Below are positions 29,439-37,628 of a DNA stretch of 64,000 nt, one piece after another (position 1 is the first letter of the stretch; every line of letters begins with the position of its first letter). The stretch comes from Maridesulfovibrio sp. (GTDB lineage: Bacteria; Desulfobacterota; Desulfovibrionia; Desulfovibrionales; Desulfovibrionaceae): NCBI RefSeq assembly GCF_963676065.1, contig NZ_OY780933.1:1290001-1354000 (forward strand). Direction: 5' to 3'. Under the pieces are notes generated by a model. It searched no databases and was not told where the DNA came from. It worked only from the letters and a program-made list of their open reading frames with translations. The translations under genes were made by a program, and so were the position numbers.

Positions 29439-29498
29439 GGTTATCATAGGTTACTTTTGGTTATTATCGGTTACTATCTGTTATTATAGGATATTTTT
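29439..29498. repeat. Six tandem 10-bp repeats (GGTTAYYATN), possible iterons or operator array
   Basis: Six units lie end to end with exact 10-bp period: GGTTATCATA, GGTTACTTTT, GGTTATTATC, GGTTACTATC, TGTTATTATA, GGATATTTTT. The first four keep GGTTA exactly. A helical-period array puts every unit on the same DNA face, as expected for cooperative binding. It lies in a non-coding block (29351-29722) just before a run of hairpins. Confidence 0.7.
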
Positions 29499-29552
29499 CA
29501 AAATGGGTTCCGATATAACGGAAAATCTCATATAATCTCCCGGAGTCCGAAG

Positions 29553-29684
29553 GCAGGACAGGTAAGGTAGGCCCACTTTTTCAAAGTGGTCGACCTTACG
29601 TCCTGCTCAGCCATGGGGCTGAGGTTGGCTTATTCGCCTTCGGCTCAACGCATGTTGCTGTAAAATTCGGACGTCCTGAATTTT
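29553..29684. other. oriT: Hairpin cluster, candidate origin of transfer (oriT)
   Basis: Three structures occur in series. First, GCAGGAC/GTCCTGC (553-559/600-606) with GTAAGGT/ACCTTAC (562-568/593-599) and CCACTTT/AAAGTGG (573-579/583-589), numbers being offsets from 29000. Second, CTCAGCC/GGCTGAG (606-612/617-623). Third, AAAATTC-GGACGTCC-T-GAATTTT (662-684). ACCTTACGTCCTGC resembles the MOBP nic region ACCTATCCTG|C, and the relaxase and MobC genes lie 0.8 kb downstream. The nic assignment is inference. Confidence 0.45.
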
Positions 29685-29722
29685 GCGCTGACATAAACTG
29701 CAAATTATATGGAGTATGTGAG

Positions 29723-30550
29723 ATGAGTAAAAAAGATAGTGAAAACAAGGAAATGCAAGTTGTTGTGGAGTTGGTAATGGAAAACAACCAGCCGATGGTT
29801 TCATCAGTGATGGTAGCTGAGCGTTTTGAAAAACAGCACAAGGATGTTTTAAAAGCTATCCGTAATCTTGAAATTCCAGATGAATTTAGCGAGCGCAATT
29901 TTGCGCCCACATCAATTGACGTTGCCCAGCCTAATGGCGGAACACGAAAAGAACGATCCTTCAACATGACCCGTGACGGCTTCTCCCTCCTCGCCATGGG
30001 GTTTACCGGCAAGAAGGCTATGGAGTGGAAAATCAAGTTTCTTGAAGCCTTCAATGCGATGGAGGCCAAGCTGACTATTCCGCCGGTAGAGGGAAAGATT
30101 CAGTACAAAAAATCAACGCCGGAAGCCGTAAAGTCATTTGAGGGTGTCGCGCGCTACTGGTGCTTTTTGGAAGGGATCAGCTGGGAGCAGGGCAAAAGGC
30201 AGATTGAAGGGGCAATCCGGGTTCCTGATATTTATGAAATGGATGCGTTGGCCATGAGCAGTGCATGGACATATCTCAGGATGTGCATGCGCATTGTCCC
30301 GCCTAAAATGCGTGGTAAGGATATATGTTCGAAAGACGAATTGTCTCCGGTCAACGGGTTGCTTGATTACTGGGCTTATTGCGGCCAGTCCACTCGTGAC
30401 GAGCTGCTTGCAAATTTGTGTGGAGACATGTGCATTGAATCACTGGAGTGTCTGCCTAAATCCTATGTGCCTCATGCAGTAAGTCTTATCTGGGAAGGCA
30501 TTAACCATGAATCCGGTAAGACAAATGCCCTCAAAGAAGCAAGTCATTAA
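29723..30550 (+). CDS. Rha-family regulatory protein
   Basis: Residues about 10-115 match the phage Rha regulatory domain: MVSSVMVAERFEKQHKDVLK, the RSFNMTRDGFSLLAMGFTGK core and KIKFLEAFNAME. The remaining 150 residues are helical (YWCFLEGISWEQGKRQIE) and match nothing I know. Rha is found in temperate phages and islands and is thought to act as a DNA-binding regulator. The gene follows the hairpin/repeat block with GGAG 8 nt before the ATG and overlaps the mobC start by 44 bp, so it may control the mobilisation operon and bind the repeats. Confidence 0.8.
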   Translation: MSKKDSENKEMQVVVELVMENNQPMVSSVMVAERFEKQHKDVLKAIRNLEIPDEFSERNFAPTSIDVAQPNGGTRKERSFNMTRDGFSLLAMGFTGKKAMEWKIKFLEAFNAMEAKLTIPPVEGKIQYKKSTPEAVKSFEGVARYWCFLEGISWEQGKRQIEGAIRVPDIYEMDALAMSSAWTYLRMCMRIVPPKMRGKDICSKDELSPVNGLLDYWAYCGQSTRDELLANLCGDMCIESLECLPKSYVPHAVSLIWEGINHESGKTNALKEASH

Positions 30551-30842
30551 AGCCTACGTTTCCGATGAGGAATATGGGCAGATCAGCGCGACCGCACAGC
30601 AGTGCAGTTTGTCGCTGTCTGCTTTTGCGAAAGCCGTTTGTCTGGGACATGAAATCAAAAGTCGTATTGATCAGCAGGCCCGTCTGGAGCTTCTGAAGCT
30701 CAACGCAGATCAGGGCCGTCTGGGCGGCTTGCTCAAGATGTGGATTCTTGATGATGATAAGCACCGCACGGATGTAGAAGCTTTGCTGGAAGATCTCCGT
30801 CGGCTTCAGAAAGAAATAGTTCAGAAGGTTCGGACAATATGA
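30507..30842 (+). CDS. mobC: MobC-like relaxosome accessory protein
   Basis: This 111-aa protein has VIKAYVSDEEYGQISATAQQ near its start, a ribbon-helix-helix pattern seen in MobC/TraJ relaxosome proteins, followed by LSLSAFAKAVCLGHEI, then a helical tail with GRLGGLLKMWI and VEALLEDLRRLQKEI. Such proteins bind inverted repeats at oriT and help melt the nic region. It overlaps rha upstream and the relaxase downstream (ATGA at 30839-30842), so the three are one translationally coupled operon. Confidence 0.75.
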   Translation: MNPVRQMPSKKQVIKAYVSDEEYGQISATAQQCSLSLSAFAKAVCLGHEIKSRIDQQARLELLKLNADQGRLGGLLKMWILDDDKHRTDVEALLEDLRRLQKEIVQKVRTI

Positions 30843-32455
30843 TTAGCCGCAGGATTTCTTGCAAGCCCCAGAACGACAATTATCGGCGGTTGGCCGATTA
30901 CATTGCCGATGCCAAGCACAAGGGTGAAAAGACCTTGATGTCCTGGTGCGCCGGCTGCTGGGCGGGTGAGGATTACGAGCTGGCGATTCAGGAAGTCCTC
31001 GATACTCAGGATCTGAATCAGCGTACTCGCAAGGAAAAGACCTATCATTTGATAGTTTCCTTCAGGCCGGAGGATGAATCCGTCCTCACGGAGAAGGATT
31101 TCAAAGAGATCGAGCAAGAGTTCTCCAAGGCCTTGGGCTTTGAAGAGCACCAGCGGCATTGTGGCGTTCACAAGAATACCAACAACATTCATATGCACAT
31201 CGCATATAATATGATCCATCCGGAGAAGTTGACCCGCTACGAGCCTTACCGTGATTTTTATAAGCGCGATCGGTTGCACCGTGAGCTAGAGCAGAAGTTC
31301 GCTCTGAAGTTCGATAACGGCAGGAAGAAGTATCAGGAGCCGAAGCGCAGCAATGACCGGGCAGCCACTTATGAAGCTCATTCCGGCCAGCAGTCCTTTG
31401 ATTCGTATGTGAAGGAACGCAAGGATTTTATCTTAAAGTCTCTGGATAAAGCGCAGGACTGGCATGAATTCCATATGTCTCTTGCTGAGATCGGGATTGA
31501 AGTCCGGCTGCGCGGGAATGGTTGCAGCATCAAGGACCGCCATTCCAAGACGGCCATCAAGGCCAGTCGGCTTGATCGGAATTTTACCAAGTCCAAACTT
31601 GAGGCCCAGCTTGGCCTCTATCAGTTACCCAAGGGGATTGTGGTCAGCGAGAAGGATAGGTACGTCGCCCGACCGCTGCATAAGCATCAGGGTGATCTTT
31701 ATGCTGAATACCGTGCCGCTGTTACCGGCAGGAAAAAGGCTTACGAGGTTCTGCGTGAAGAGCAGGATGGTCGTTGGAAGCAGACCAGCTCTTATTGGGA
31801 TGGCAAGATTAAGGCTCTTAAGAAAGATAAAAAACTCAGGATCAAAGACCGCAGCCGCTTGATTGCTCTCGCTGCCGACAGAAAGACAGAAGCTATCGAA
31901 GCTCTCAAAAAGGAAATGTCCGGAAAGCGCGCGGAGCTGCGTCAGCAGACCCCGTTTAACCGATGGAATGATTTTTTGAAATGGAAGGCCGAGAGTGGTG
32001 ATGAAATAGCCCTGAAGGTCTTGCGGTCGAAGAAGGAGCCGATCCACAGCAATCCTCCACCTGTGTTTGATACCCCAGAATCAAAAGTATCCGACCTGAA
32101 GCTCAAACAGAGTCGGTTCAGAACTGATTCCAGTTTGTCCTGGAAGGATAAGCGCAGGCTTTTATCCATTTCCAAGATGCTACAGTTGCAGGCCGAAGAG
32201 GCCAAACGCATGGATGATCCGAGAAAGCGTAATCTGGATCAAATGACCTGGCGCGTTGATTCCTCCGGAAACGTGCTCTACACTTTGAAGAATGGTTCCA
32301 TGGTCAAAGATAATGGTGATAAGATTTTCTTCAGTGTGAATGACCCTGGAGCGGTGCAGGTCGCGCAGGGATTTGCGCGGATGATGTTTGGGCGGAATGT
32401 GAAGGTTTCTAGGAATGAGATTGGACGCAATAAACAGAAAATCAGTCGAGCCTAG
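30839..32455 (+). CDS. traI: MOBP-type conjugative relaxase (TraI/VirD2-like)
   Basis: The N-terminal 250 residues form the relaxase domain. Candidate catalytic tyrosines are Tyr15 and Tyr21 (NYRRLADYIAD). The metal-binding third motif is HCGVHKNTNNIHMHIAYN (residues 107-124; His111, His118, His120), the RP4 TraI/Mob pattern. The rest is basic and helical with long Lys/Arg/Glu stretches, a probable relaxosome and coupling-protein contact region. Relaxases nick oriT, stay on the 5' end and pilot the strand through the T4SS. At 538 aa it is shorter than RP4 TraI (about 730). The symbol is by analogy. Confidence 0.88.
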   Translation: MISRRISCKPQNDNYRRLADYIADAKHKGEKTLMSWCAGCWAGEDYELAIQEVLDTQDLNQRTRKEKTYHLIVSFRPEDESVLTEKDFKEIEQEFSKALGFEEHQRHCGVHKNTNNIHMHIAYNMIHPEKLTRYEPYRDFYKRDRLHRELEQKFALKFDNGRKKYQEPKRSNDRAATYEAHSGQQSFDSYVKERKDFILKSLDKAQDWHEFHMSLAEIGIEVRLRGNGCSIKDRHSKTAIKASRLDRNFTKSKLEAQLGLYQLPKGIVVSEKDRYVARPLHKHQGDLYAEYRAAVTGRKKAYEVLREEQDGRWKQTSSYWDGKIKALKKDKKLRIKDRSRLIALAADRKTEAIEALKKEMSGKRAELRQQTPFNRWNDFLKWKAESGDEIALKVLRSKKEPIHSNPPPVFDTPESKVSDLKLKQSRFRTDSSLSWKDKRRLLSISKMLQLQAEEAKRMDDPRKRNLDQMTWRVDSSGNVLYTLKNGSMVKDNGDKIFFSVNDPGAVQVAQGFARMMFGRNVKVSRNEIGRNKQKISRA

Positions 32456-32491
32456 CAACGGGTTTATTTAATTCAATATTGGAGGACTACT

Positions 32492-33307
32492 ATGAGCAAC
32501 GCTTTTGTAGATGATAGAGAATATTTTTTTTTAGGCCCATACTTTCGGGAAGATGTGCATGCTATAACGAATTTAGACAGTCAGGCTAGGCATTTTGTCT
32601 CCAGTCATGCATATGTTTCAGGGGCGACTATGATTTGTCTAGATGGGAAGGACGTGCCAGTCGTTGGTGATTTAGATGAGATTAAGACAGATAAATATGC
32701 TGTATATTCTATAGATACTGCTTTGTTTAGGATGCTTGATTATGTAAAAACATGCTCGGATAAATACTATTCTAGTAATATAAAAAAACAATTAACAAAA
32801 TCATTTGGTTATCGTGATGGATTTATAAATAGTATTCTTCTTGAAAATTCAGGGCAAAGTTCTCTTATCCCACTTGATCCAACAGATATGTTGTGGTTAC
32901 TTTGTGAGCATTATGATGATAGTGTTAGGGATGAATTGAAAACACTATATTCATCTGATAAGAAAGCCTACTTTGACTCCGCCTATTGGCAGATTTTGCG
33001 TATCCATATCGCATATAGTTATAATTGCCATTATGAAGGTTGTAATAATTCTGCCAATACAATGCACCACTTAACATACGACATTGTTGGTGAGGAGCAC
33101 TTACATATTGGCGAGAAACTAGTTCCTTTGTGCCGGACATGTCATTTTGAAAAAATTCATAATGGAACAAAAAATAAAGATTATCGCGCTGAGGCAAATA
33201 AAGAAGAAGTGAATAATTATCTAGCTAGGAACAAAGTTTTGGGGCCTAGATTTATCAGGTATTCAGAGCTTATTGCTAGGCAATATTACGAAGCTAGAGG
33301 TCTCTAG
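32492..33307 (+). CDS. HNH endonuclease-like cargo protein
   Basis: The first 170 residues match nothing known. The C-terminal part has an HNH/zinc pattern, CHYEGCNNSANTMHHLTYD, then HIGEKLVPLCRTCHFEKIH, with two CxxC-type pairs framing the HH. This is the fold of McrA-type nucleases. GGAGG stands 8 nt before the ATG. The gene is much richer in A+T than the relaxase before it and lies in the variable interval between relaxase and primase, where defence cargo is common. A restriction-like role is possible but not shown. Confidence 0.65.
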   Translation: MSNAFVDDREYFFLGPYFREDVHAITNLDSQARHFVSSHAYVSGATMICLDGKDVPVVGDLDEIKTDKYAVYSIDTALFRMLDYVKTCSDKYYSSNIKKQLTKSFGYRDGFINSILLENSGQSSLIPLDPTDMLWLLCEHYDDSVRDELKTLYSSDKKAYFDSAYWQILRIHIAYSYNCHYEGCNNSANTMHHLTYDIVGEEHLHIGEKLVPLCRTCHFEKIHNGTKNKDYRAEANKEEVNNYLARNKVLGPRFIRYSELIARQYYEARGL

Positions 33308-33365
33308 TTGTAAGAGTTATAGTTCTGTTCAATGCTTCGCAGGAATCCCCCCTCAGAGTTTCCTG

Positions 33366-33521
33366 CTACATCGCAATTCCCTTGCCCTTTGCATTCCCAA
33401 TGCCGAGGGCTTTTTTCTGTAATTTCATGTATGCCTCATTGGCGACTTTGAGATTGGTCTTGCGCTGGCGGAGGATGTTTTATTCTTCGTGGGAGCCGTC
33501 AGTCTTGAGGCGGTTGGTTCA
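33366..33521 (-). pseudogene. Decayed gene fragment (C-terminal remnant with in-frame stops)
   Basis: Reading the minus strand up to the TAG at 33366-33368, the frame gives a protein-like tail: NILRQRKTNLKVANEAY, then MKLQKKALGIGNAKGKGIAM. Upstream in the same frame TNRLKTDGSHEE continues the coding character but is interrupted by TAA (33480-33482) and TGA (33519-33521). No start remains. The wider gap 33308-33695 holds only this remnant and a GCAGGAA/TTTCCTGC hairpin (about 33340-33366). It points to gene loss in the cargo interval. Confidence 0.45.
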
Positions 33522-33695
33522 GTTAGTGACAAGATAAGGTGATATTTATTATCTTAGCCAAGTATAAGTATCCACTCCTATTGACCTCACGTATCTATAG
33601 TCCTACGATATCAAACGTCTGAATATTAATCCTTGTTAAGGATGTGGTATGTCTTGTTTTTTGGTGATGTAGCCTTACTGTCAAAAGGAGTTAAT

Positions 33696-33971
33696 GTGGC
33701 TTACGTAGAATGTAAAGAATGTGGTCATAAAGAAGAGGCTAATAAGCAATTCTTTTTAAAAGTAATAGGTGGGACTTTCGTTGGTGGTGGATTTTGGGCT
33801 TGGGTTTCCTATTTTTTTGCAGGGACAGGGTTTGCCTTATATATTTGTATTGCAATAGTAACGGGCGGTGTCGCTTTAATGATGTTTGCTGATGCGATCA
33901 CAAAATGGTTAGCGGAGAGATATGATTGCCCTAGTTGTGGCAAACGATCTTGGCGTTTGATAAAGGATTAG
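33696..33971 (+). CDS. Small zinc-ribbon membrane protein
   Basis: Counted from the GTG at 33696 this is a 91-aa protein: an N-terminal CKECGHKEEA, two transmembrane helices (VIGGTFVGGGFWAWVSYFFA and ALYICIAIVTGGVALMMFA), and a C-terminal CPSCGKRSW. The two CxxC halves can form one zinc ribbon, with both ends in the cytoplasm. The start is chosen because AAAAGGAG lies 5 nt before this GTG; the longer frame from 33633 has no such site. The function is unknown. It is AT-rich cargo. Confidence 0.6.
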   Translation: MAYVECKECGHKEEANKQFFLKVIGGTFVGGGFWAWVSYFFAGTGFALYICIAIVTGGVALMMFADAITKWLAERYDCPSCGKRSWRLIKD

Positions 33972-33985
33972 TCTTGTAAATTGTT

Positions 33986-34198
33986 CTATAAATATAATTG
34001 TTTACATTTGTGAAGGATTCCTTTCAGTGAATTTTTTCTTATATATTCTTTTTTCGTCTGGTGTTTTATAAGTCTTTGGAAAAGCGCATAGTCAAAAGTG
34101 ATTGTTTTCTTAAAAATATCTTTGTTATCGCACGTTACAAATAACTGCATCTTTTTTTTGAAGTTATTATCTATTTCATGATAACTTTGTGTGTGCAA
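33986..34198 (-). CDS. Possible small basic protein, doubtful
   Basis: A 70-codon frame with a TTG start and no clear ribosome site, rich in Lys and Ile (KKTITFDYALFQRLIKHQ). It lies 18 bp after the frameshifted gene on the same strand and could be co-transcribed. An internal ATG at 34150 gives 54 aa. No family is recognised, and in AT-rich DNA such frames arise by chance. Confidence 0.25.
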   Translation of the reverse strand: MHTQSYHEIDNNFKKKMQLFVTCDNKDIFKKTITFDYALFQRLIKHQTKKEYIRKNSLKGILHKCKQLYL

Positions 34199-34216
34199 AA
34201 TAATGAGCCTGTTGTA

Positions 34217-34872
34217 TTAATCAGTTAATCTACCAAGTATATTTAAATACTTTTCTAAATCTGTTGTCCATGCAACTGCTAAATGATTTTTACGTATAGA
34301 TCCATTATCCTCCATTGCTGTACGAAGGTGTGCAACTTTAACCTTCTTTTGTTTATTCTTGTAGTTGCTTAAGTACACTTTTCCGGGTCTAATTGTTTTG
34401 CCTCTTTCTGTAATAATCATTATGCCTTCGAAGTAACATCCTCCGGTATCTTGCTTAATCGTAACAGTTTTAGTTTTTCCTCTAATTGTCGCACTTATTT
34501 TACTTTTCTTTTTTCCTGCTCTTGAGACTACAACACCACAATTAAAAGTTTTTTTAACGTTTTTTTTCTTCTTCTGAGGTGCTTTTTTTCAAGACTAGCT
34601 ATCTCACACTTGACACTTGCTCTTTCGTCCTGATCACCCCTCAAAGACTGTTGAATCGAGCTTCTAGTTAACTCGTGTAAGTCACCTTTAAGATCTCTTT
34701 TATGTATATTTATCCTACGCCCCAGTTCATTATCACGGCGTCTTAGAAATTTTATCCTTGCCTCTTTTGACTGCATCCTACACCCCTGAGTATCAATATC
34801 ATATGTGCATTGACCATAAAAATTATCTATCTCTAGGTCAACATGACAAAATGAAATAACCGCTTCCTCCAA
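34217..34872 (-). pseudogene. Basic protein gene split by a -1 frameshift at an A_AAA_AAA heptamer
   Basis: Two adjacent frames join into one coherent protein of about 219 aa. Frame 1 (from 34872) gives MEEAVISFCHVDLEID to SLEKKHLRRRKK. At A8 (34560-34567) the in-frame heptamer A_AAA_AAA occurs, and a -1 slip continues as NVKKTFNCGVVVSRAGKKK to the stop at 34217. Without slipping, translation stops at 34528. The second frame has no usable start before its own ATG at 34420, and its coding character extends upstream of that ATG to the A-run. Either a one-base loss has broken the gene or it uses programmed frameshifting. The family is not recognised. Confidence 0.5.
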
Positions 34873-34906
34873 CCTAGATTACATGCCCAGCCAAAGGATA
34901 ATAATT

Positions 34907-34937
34907 GTTTCTCCACCATCCCTAATACGGGAGAAAC
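34907..34937. other. Perfect 8-bp inverted repeat in an intergenic region
   Basis: GTTTCTCC (34907-34914) and GGAGAAAC (34930-34937) pair around a 15-nt loop, in the 216-bp gap between the primase stop and the frameshifted gene. No T-run follows on either strand, so it may be an operator or an mRNA 3'-end stabiliser. The rest of 34873-35088 holds nothing recognisable. Confidence 0.35.
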
Positions 34938-35088
34938 GAAATGGTCATTTTCTGTATTTAACCAGTTCCTGAAATACTCTTTAAAATAGGTAAGAATAAC
35001 GAATCAAAGAATAAGTATGTCGAAATAAGTAAACAAGCTAAAATGATGAACCTAACTTAAGCGGCCCCCCTCAGACCCGCTTGTTAAT

Positions 35089-37389
35089 TTACATTGCCAT
35101 AGCCAGCGGCAGTGCTCCTGCCTTCATGGATTTTGCCATTTTGATGGTTTGGGAGAGCTGTTTCTGCACTTCGCCGATTCCGCGCGATTTGTGCAGATCA
35201 TTGAAGTCGGAGAGGCCTTGCTCTTTTTCGGCTTCATTGAACTTGGGCGTTGCCATCAGACCGCCTACAGCCTTGGCTGCTGCTGCGGCTTTTTCAACCC
35301 CGACATTTTTTTCAAGGTGATGATCGTTGTCACTGACCAGCACTATGGAACTTTTTGGGTATTTGGCCTTTAGAGCCTTGGCGACCGGCTCAAGATTGGA
35401 AGCATCAAAAGCCACGACTGTGGGCATGTTGCTTGCCATATGTGCGCTGGCCGCTGTGGCGTAACCCTCGGCAACGAGGATTGGCCCGCCTTTGGCTATG
35501 TTTTCGCCGGGATCAATGGTGTGGAACATTCCTGCCTTCAGGCCGCCTTTTTCAAAGAGCTTGCCTTCCGGGGTGATGGTTTGCAGGGTGTGGATATGAC
35601 CGTTCACATCGCGACCGGGCACAAGCAGATCTCCGCGCTCGTTGACCTTGACCCCGTAGCTTGGAACACCTTTTTTCGCGAGATATGCCTGCTGCTGGGT
35701 GGCCCATTTGGCGTTGGTCCACTTGGCAAAGGAGCGTTTTGAGGCCTTTTCGCGCTGCTCGGCGAGGGCCTTCTCACGCTCAATCCTTTTCTGGGCAGCC
35801 TGTGCTTTGAGCTGGGCCTTTTCTTCGGCGGTGAGTTCAAGGCCGTCAGCTTTCCAATTCATTTTCAGGCCGGTCTTGTGATTCTGTATAAATCCAGCCG
35901 GGCGGGCATCAAGAAATCCTTTGTATGCTCCGTCTCTTGCATTGGGCTTGCCGTCGATGACCGGCACGCGCTGGAGCGTTCCGTCCATGATCGGTTGCTG
36001 GCCCTGAAGATCAAGTCCGGCATCATGCAGGGCTTTGGCGAATTCTTGCATCGCATTTGTCTGCGGAGCATTGACCTTTTCCTTGGGCAGCCATCTGGCA
36101 AGGGGGGTAAGGTCTGTCCCGGTGGGAGCAAACCATAGCTTTTCGGATTTATCCCAGCATGCGCCGAGTTTTTTGGCCTGCCATTTTTCCCGGTAGGGGA
36201 CATTGAGATAGGTTTTCTCTGTGGCAAGCTGGGGCTCTTGCGGTTTTCCTTTTTGTTGTGCTGCGGCTTTGTTTTCCGGTAGCCATGCAGCGAATTTTTG
36301 CAGGTCGGCTCCTTCAGGGGCGAACCACATCTTTTGCTTTTTATCCCACTTGGCTCCGAGTTGCTTGGCTTCGTCTTTTTCAGAGAAAGGAACTTTAAGC
36401 CATGTTTTTCCGTTCTCCGGAACTCCGTATTTTGCTTCGCGCTGCTCCAGTTTTTCCTTGTCCGGACTGGAAACCGTCATGCCTTGCTCCTTGGTTGTTT
36501 CCATGCTGAGTTCCTTTTCAAAACCGAGGGTGTAGTCCTTTATTTTTTCCGCACTCTGGCAGGCGCGGACGATCTCAAAAGGATCTTCCTTCAGAACTTT
36601 GACCCAGCTTTTCACGTAACTGGCATGTTGTTCCGGATTATGACTGATGCCTAGTTCCGCGCTAGTCATCCAGCTTGCGATTTCGGCGCGCAGTTCTTCC
36701 TTGGCGTAAATCTCCGAGCCGAAAGGACCGAATTCTCGGTCCAGCCGTGATTCATGCCCGGTCCAGTGTCCCAGCTCGTGCAGGGCAGTGCTGTAATATT
36801 TGTCGGGACTGTCAAAGGCCGCGTGCGGAGGAAGGTGGATTTCATCAGACGAAGGTCTGTAGAATGCCCGGTCGCGCTGATCGTGGGATATGCTTGCACC
36901 GGAATTTTCCAGAATGGCTTCAGCTCGATCATCCGGATTCCAAGATATCTCCCGGCCATCCCATTCAGGAATCCCGTCAATCTGGCTGGCGTGGAAGACA
37001 TTGAAGAAGCGTTTAACCGGCTTATCTCGTTCAACTCGTACAGTTTTTACGTTTCCATCCTCATCGCGTTCTGGTTTGCCATCCTTATCCTTAACAACGT
37101 TTATTGCTGACCATTGCCAAAAAACAAGCGTCTGAGACTTCGCTCCTTTGCGAACCTGCCAGCCTTTTGATTCAGCCTGTTTGTAGGTCATGAATCTAGG
37201 ATCATTTAGTTCATCAGAACTAAGCATGACTTGGTTGAATCCCCGGTAGGCATTTCCTGTTACCGGGTTGAAAGCCGGCTGGAATTCACCAGCTTTCCAT
37301 GGTCTTTGCCAGGGCGCGGTTCCTTTTTCCAGTTTATCGATGATTTTATCAGCAAAACGTTGATAGTAATGCGTTTTATCCTTAGCCAT
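35089..37389 (-). CDS. traC: TraC-like conjugative DNA primase with ArdC antirestriction/metallopeptidase N-terminus
   Basis: Domains in order: an ArdC-type ssDNA-binding region (residues about 5-130, GTAPWQRPWK and NAYRGFNQVML); a zincin domain with HELGH (His204, Glu205, His208); two DUF5710 repeats (about 325-370 and 395-440, each reading VP-x-K-x-AK-x-LGA-x-WD and ending in FAP-x-G); and a TOPRIM-like primase part with the EGYATA motif at Glu641. RP4 TraC joins an ArdC-like part to a primase and enters the recipient with the DNA, priming the complementary strand. The ATG at 37389 is chosen over 37425 for its GGAGG. At 767 aa it is the last gene of the transfer operon. Confidence 0.88.
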   Translation of the reverse strand: MAKDKTHYYQRFADKIIDKLEKGTAPWQRPWKAGEFQPAFNPVTGNAYRGFNQVMLSSDELNDPRFMTYKQAESKGWQVRKGAKSQTLVFWQWSAINVVKDKDGKPERDEDGNVKTVRVERDKPVKRFFNVFHASQIDGIPEWDGREISWNPDDRAEAILENSGASISHDQRDRAFYRPSSDEIHLPPHAAFDSPDKYYSTALHELGHWTGHESRLDREFGPFGSEIYAKEELRAEIASWMTSAELGISHNPEQHASYVKSWVKVLKEDPFEIVRACQSAEKIKDYTLGFEKELSMETTKEQGMTVSSPDKEKLEQREAKYGVPENGKTWLKVPFSEKDEAKQLGAKWDKKQKMWFAPEGADLQKFAAWLPENKAAAQQKGKPQEPQLATEKTYLNVPYREKWQAKKLGACWDKSEKLWFAPTGTDLTPLARWLPKEKVNAPQTNAMQEFAKALHDAGLDLQGQQPIMDGTLQRVPVIDGKPNARDGAYKGFLDARPAGFIQNHKTGLKMNWKADGLELTAEEKAQLKAQAAQKRIEREKALAEQREKASKRSFAKWTNAKWATQQQAYLAKKGVPSYGVKVNERGDLLVPGRDVNGHIHTLQTITPEGKLFEKGGLKAGMFHTIDPGENIAKGGPILVAEGYATAASAHMASNMPTVVAFDASNLEPVAKALKAKYPKSSIVLVSDNDHHLEKNVGVEKAAAAAKAVGGLMATPKFNEAEKEQGLSDFNDLHKSRGIGEVQKQLSQTIKMAKSMKAGALPLAMAM

Positions 37390-37393
37390 GTGC

Positions 37394-37606
37394 TCATTCC
37401 TCCGGTTCTGTGTCTTCAGGATCAAAGGGATCGAATGATGCGTCCTCTGCCTCTTCCGCTGTTAGCGCATCTTCCTCAAAAGCCCCCATGTGGTCGGCGA
37501 GTTCCGGGTCGACTTCCATGGCCGCACCGGGATTTTCTTCCAGTTCTTTGGTGAGCTGGTCGGCCTGCTCATTCAGGTGTGCTTTGATTTCATCGTTCTC
37601 GGGCAT
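37394..37606 (-). CDS. Small, highly acidic protein
   Basis: The ATG at 37606 follows AAAGGAG with a 4-5 nt spacer, giving about 70 residues starting MPENDEIKAHLNEQ. The C-terminal half is nearly all Glu, Asp and Ala and ends DPFDPEDTEPEE. Such acidity suggests a DNA mimic or a chaperone for a basic or DNA-binding protein. It sits between topB and the primase with a 4-bp gap to the latter, so it probably serves one of them. No family is known to me. Confidence 0.65.
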   Translation of the reverse strand: MPENDEIKAHLNEQADQLTKELEENPGAAMEVDPELADHMGAFEEDALTAEEAEDASFDPFDPEDTEPEE

Positions 37607-37628
37607 GTTTTCTCCTTTTGTTTCTTGG

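Noticed and set aside
29553..29606. The large hairpin considered as a rho-independent terminator of the 28619-29350 gene
   Set aside because: It lies upstream, not downstream, of that gene and has no T-run after either side; the structural role at oriT fits better.
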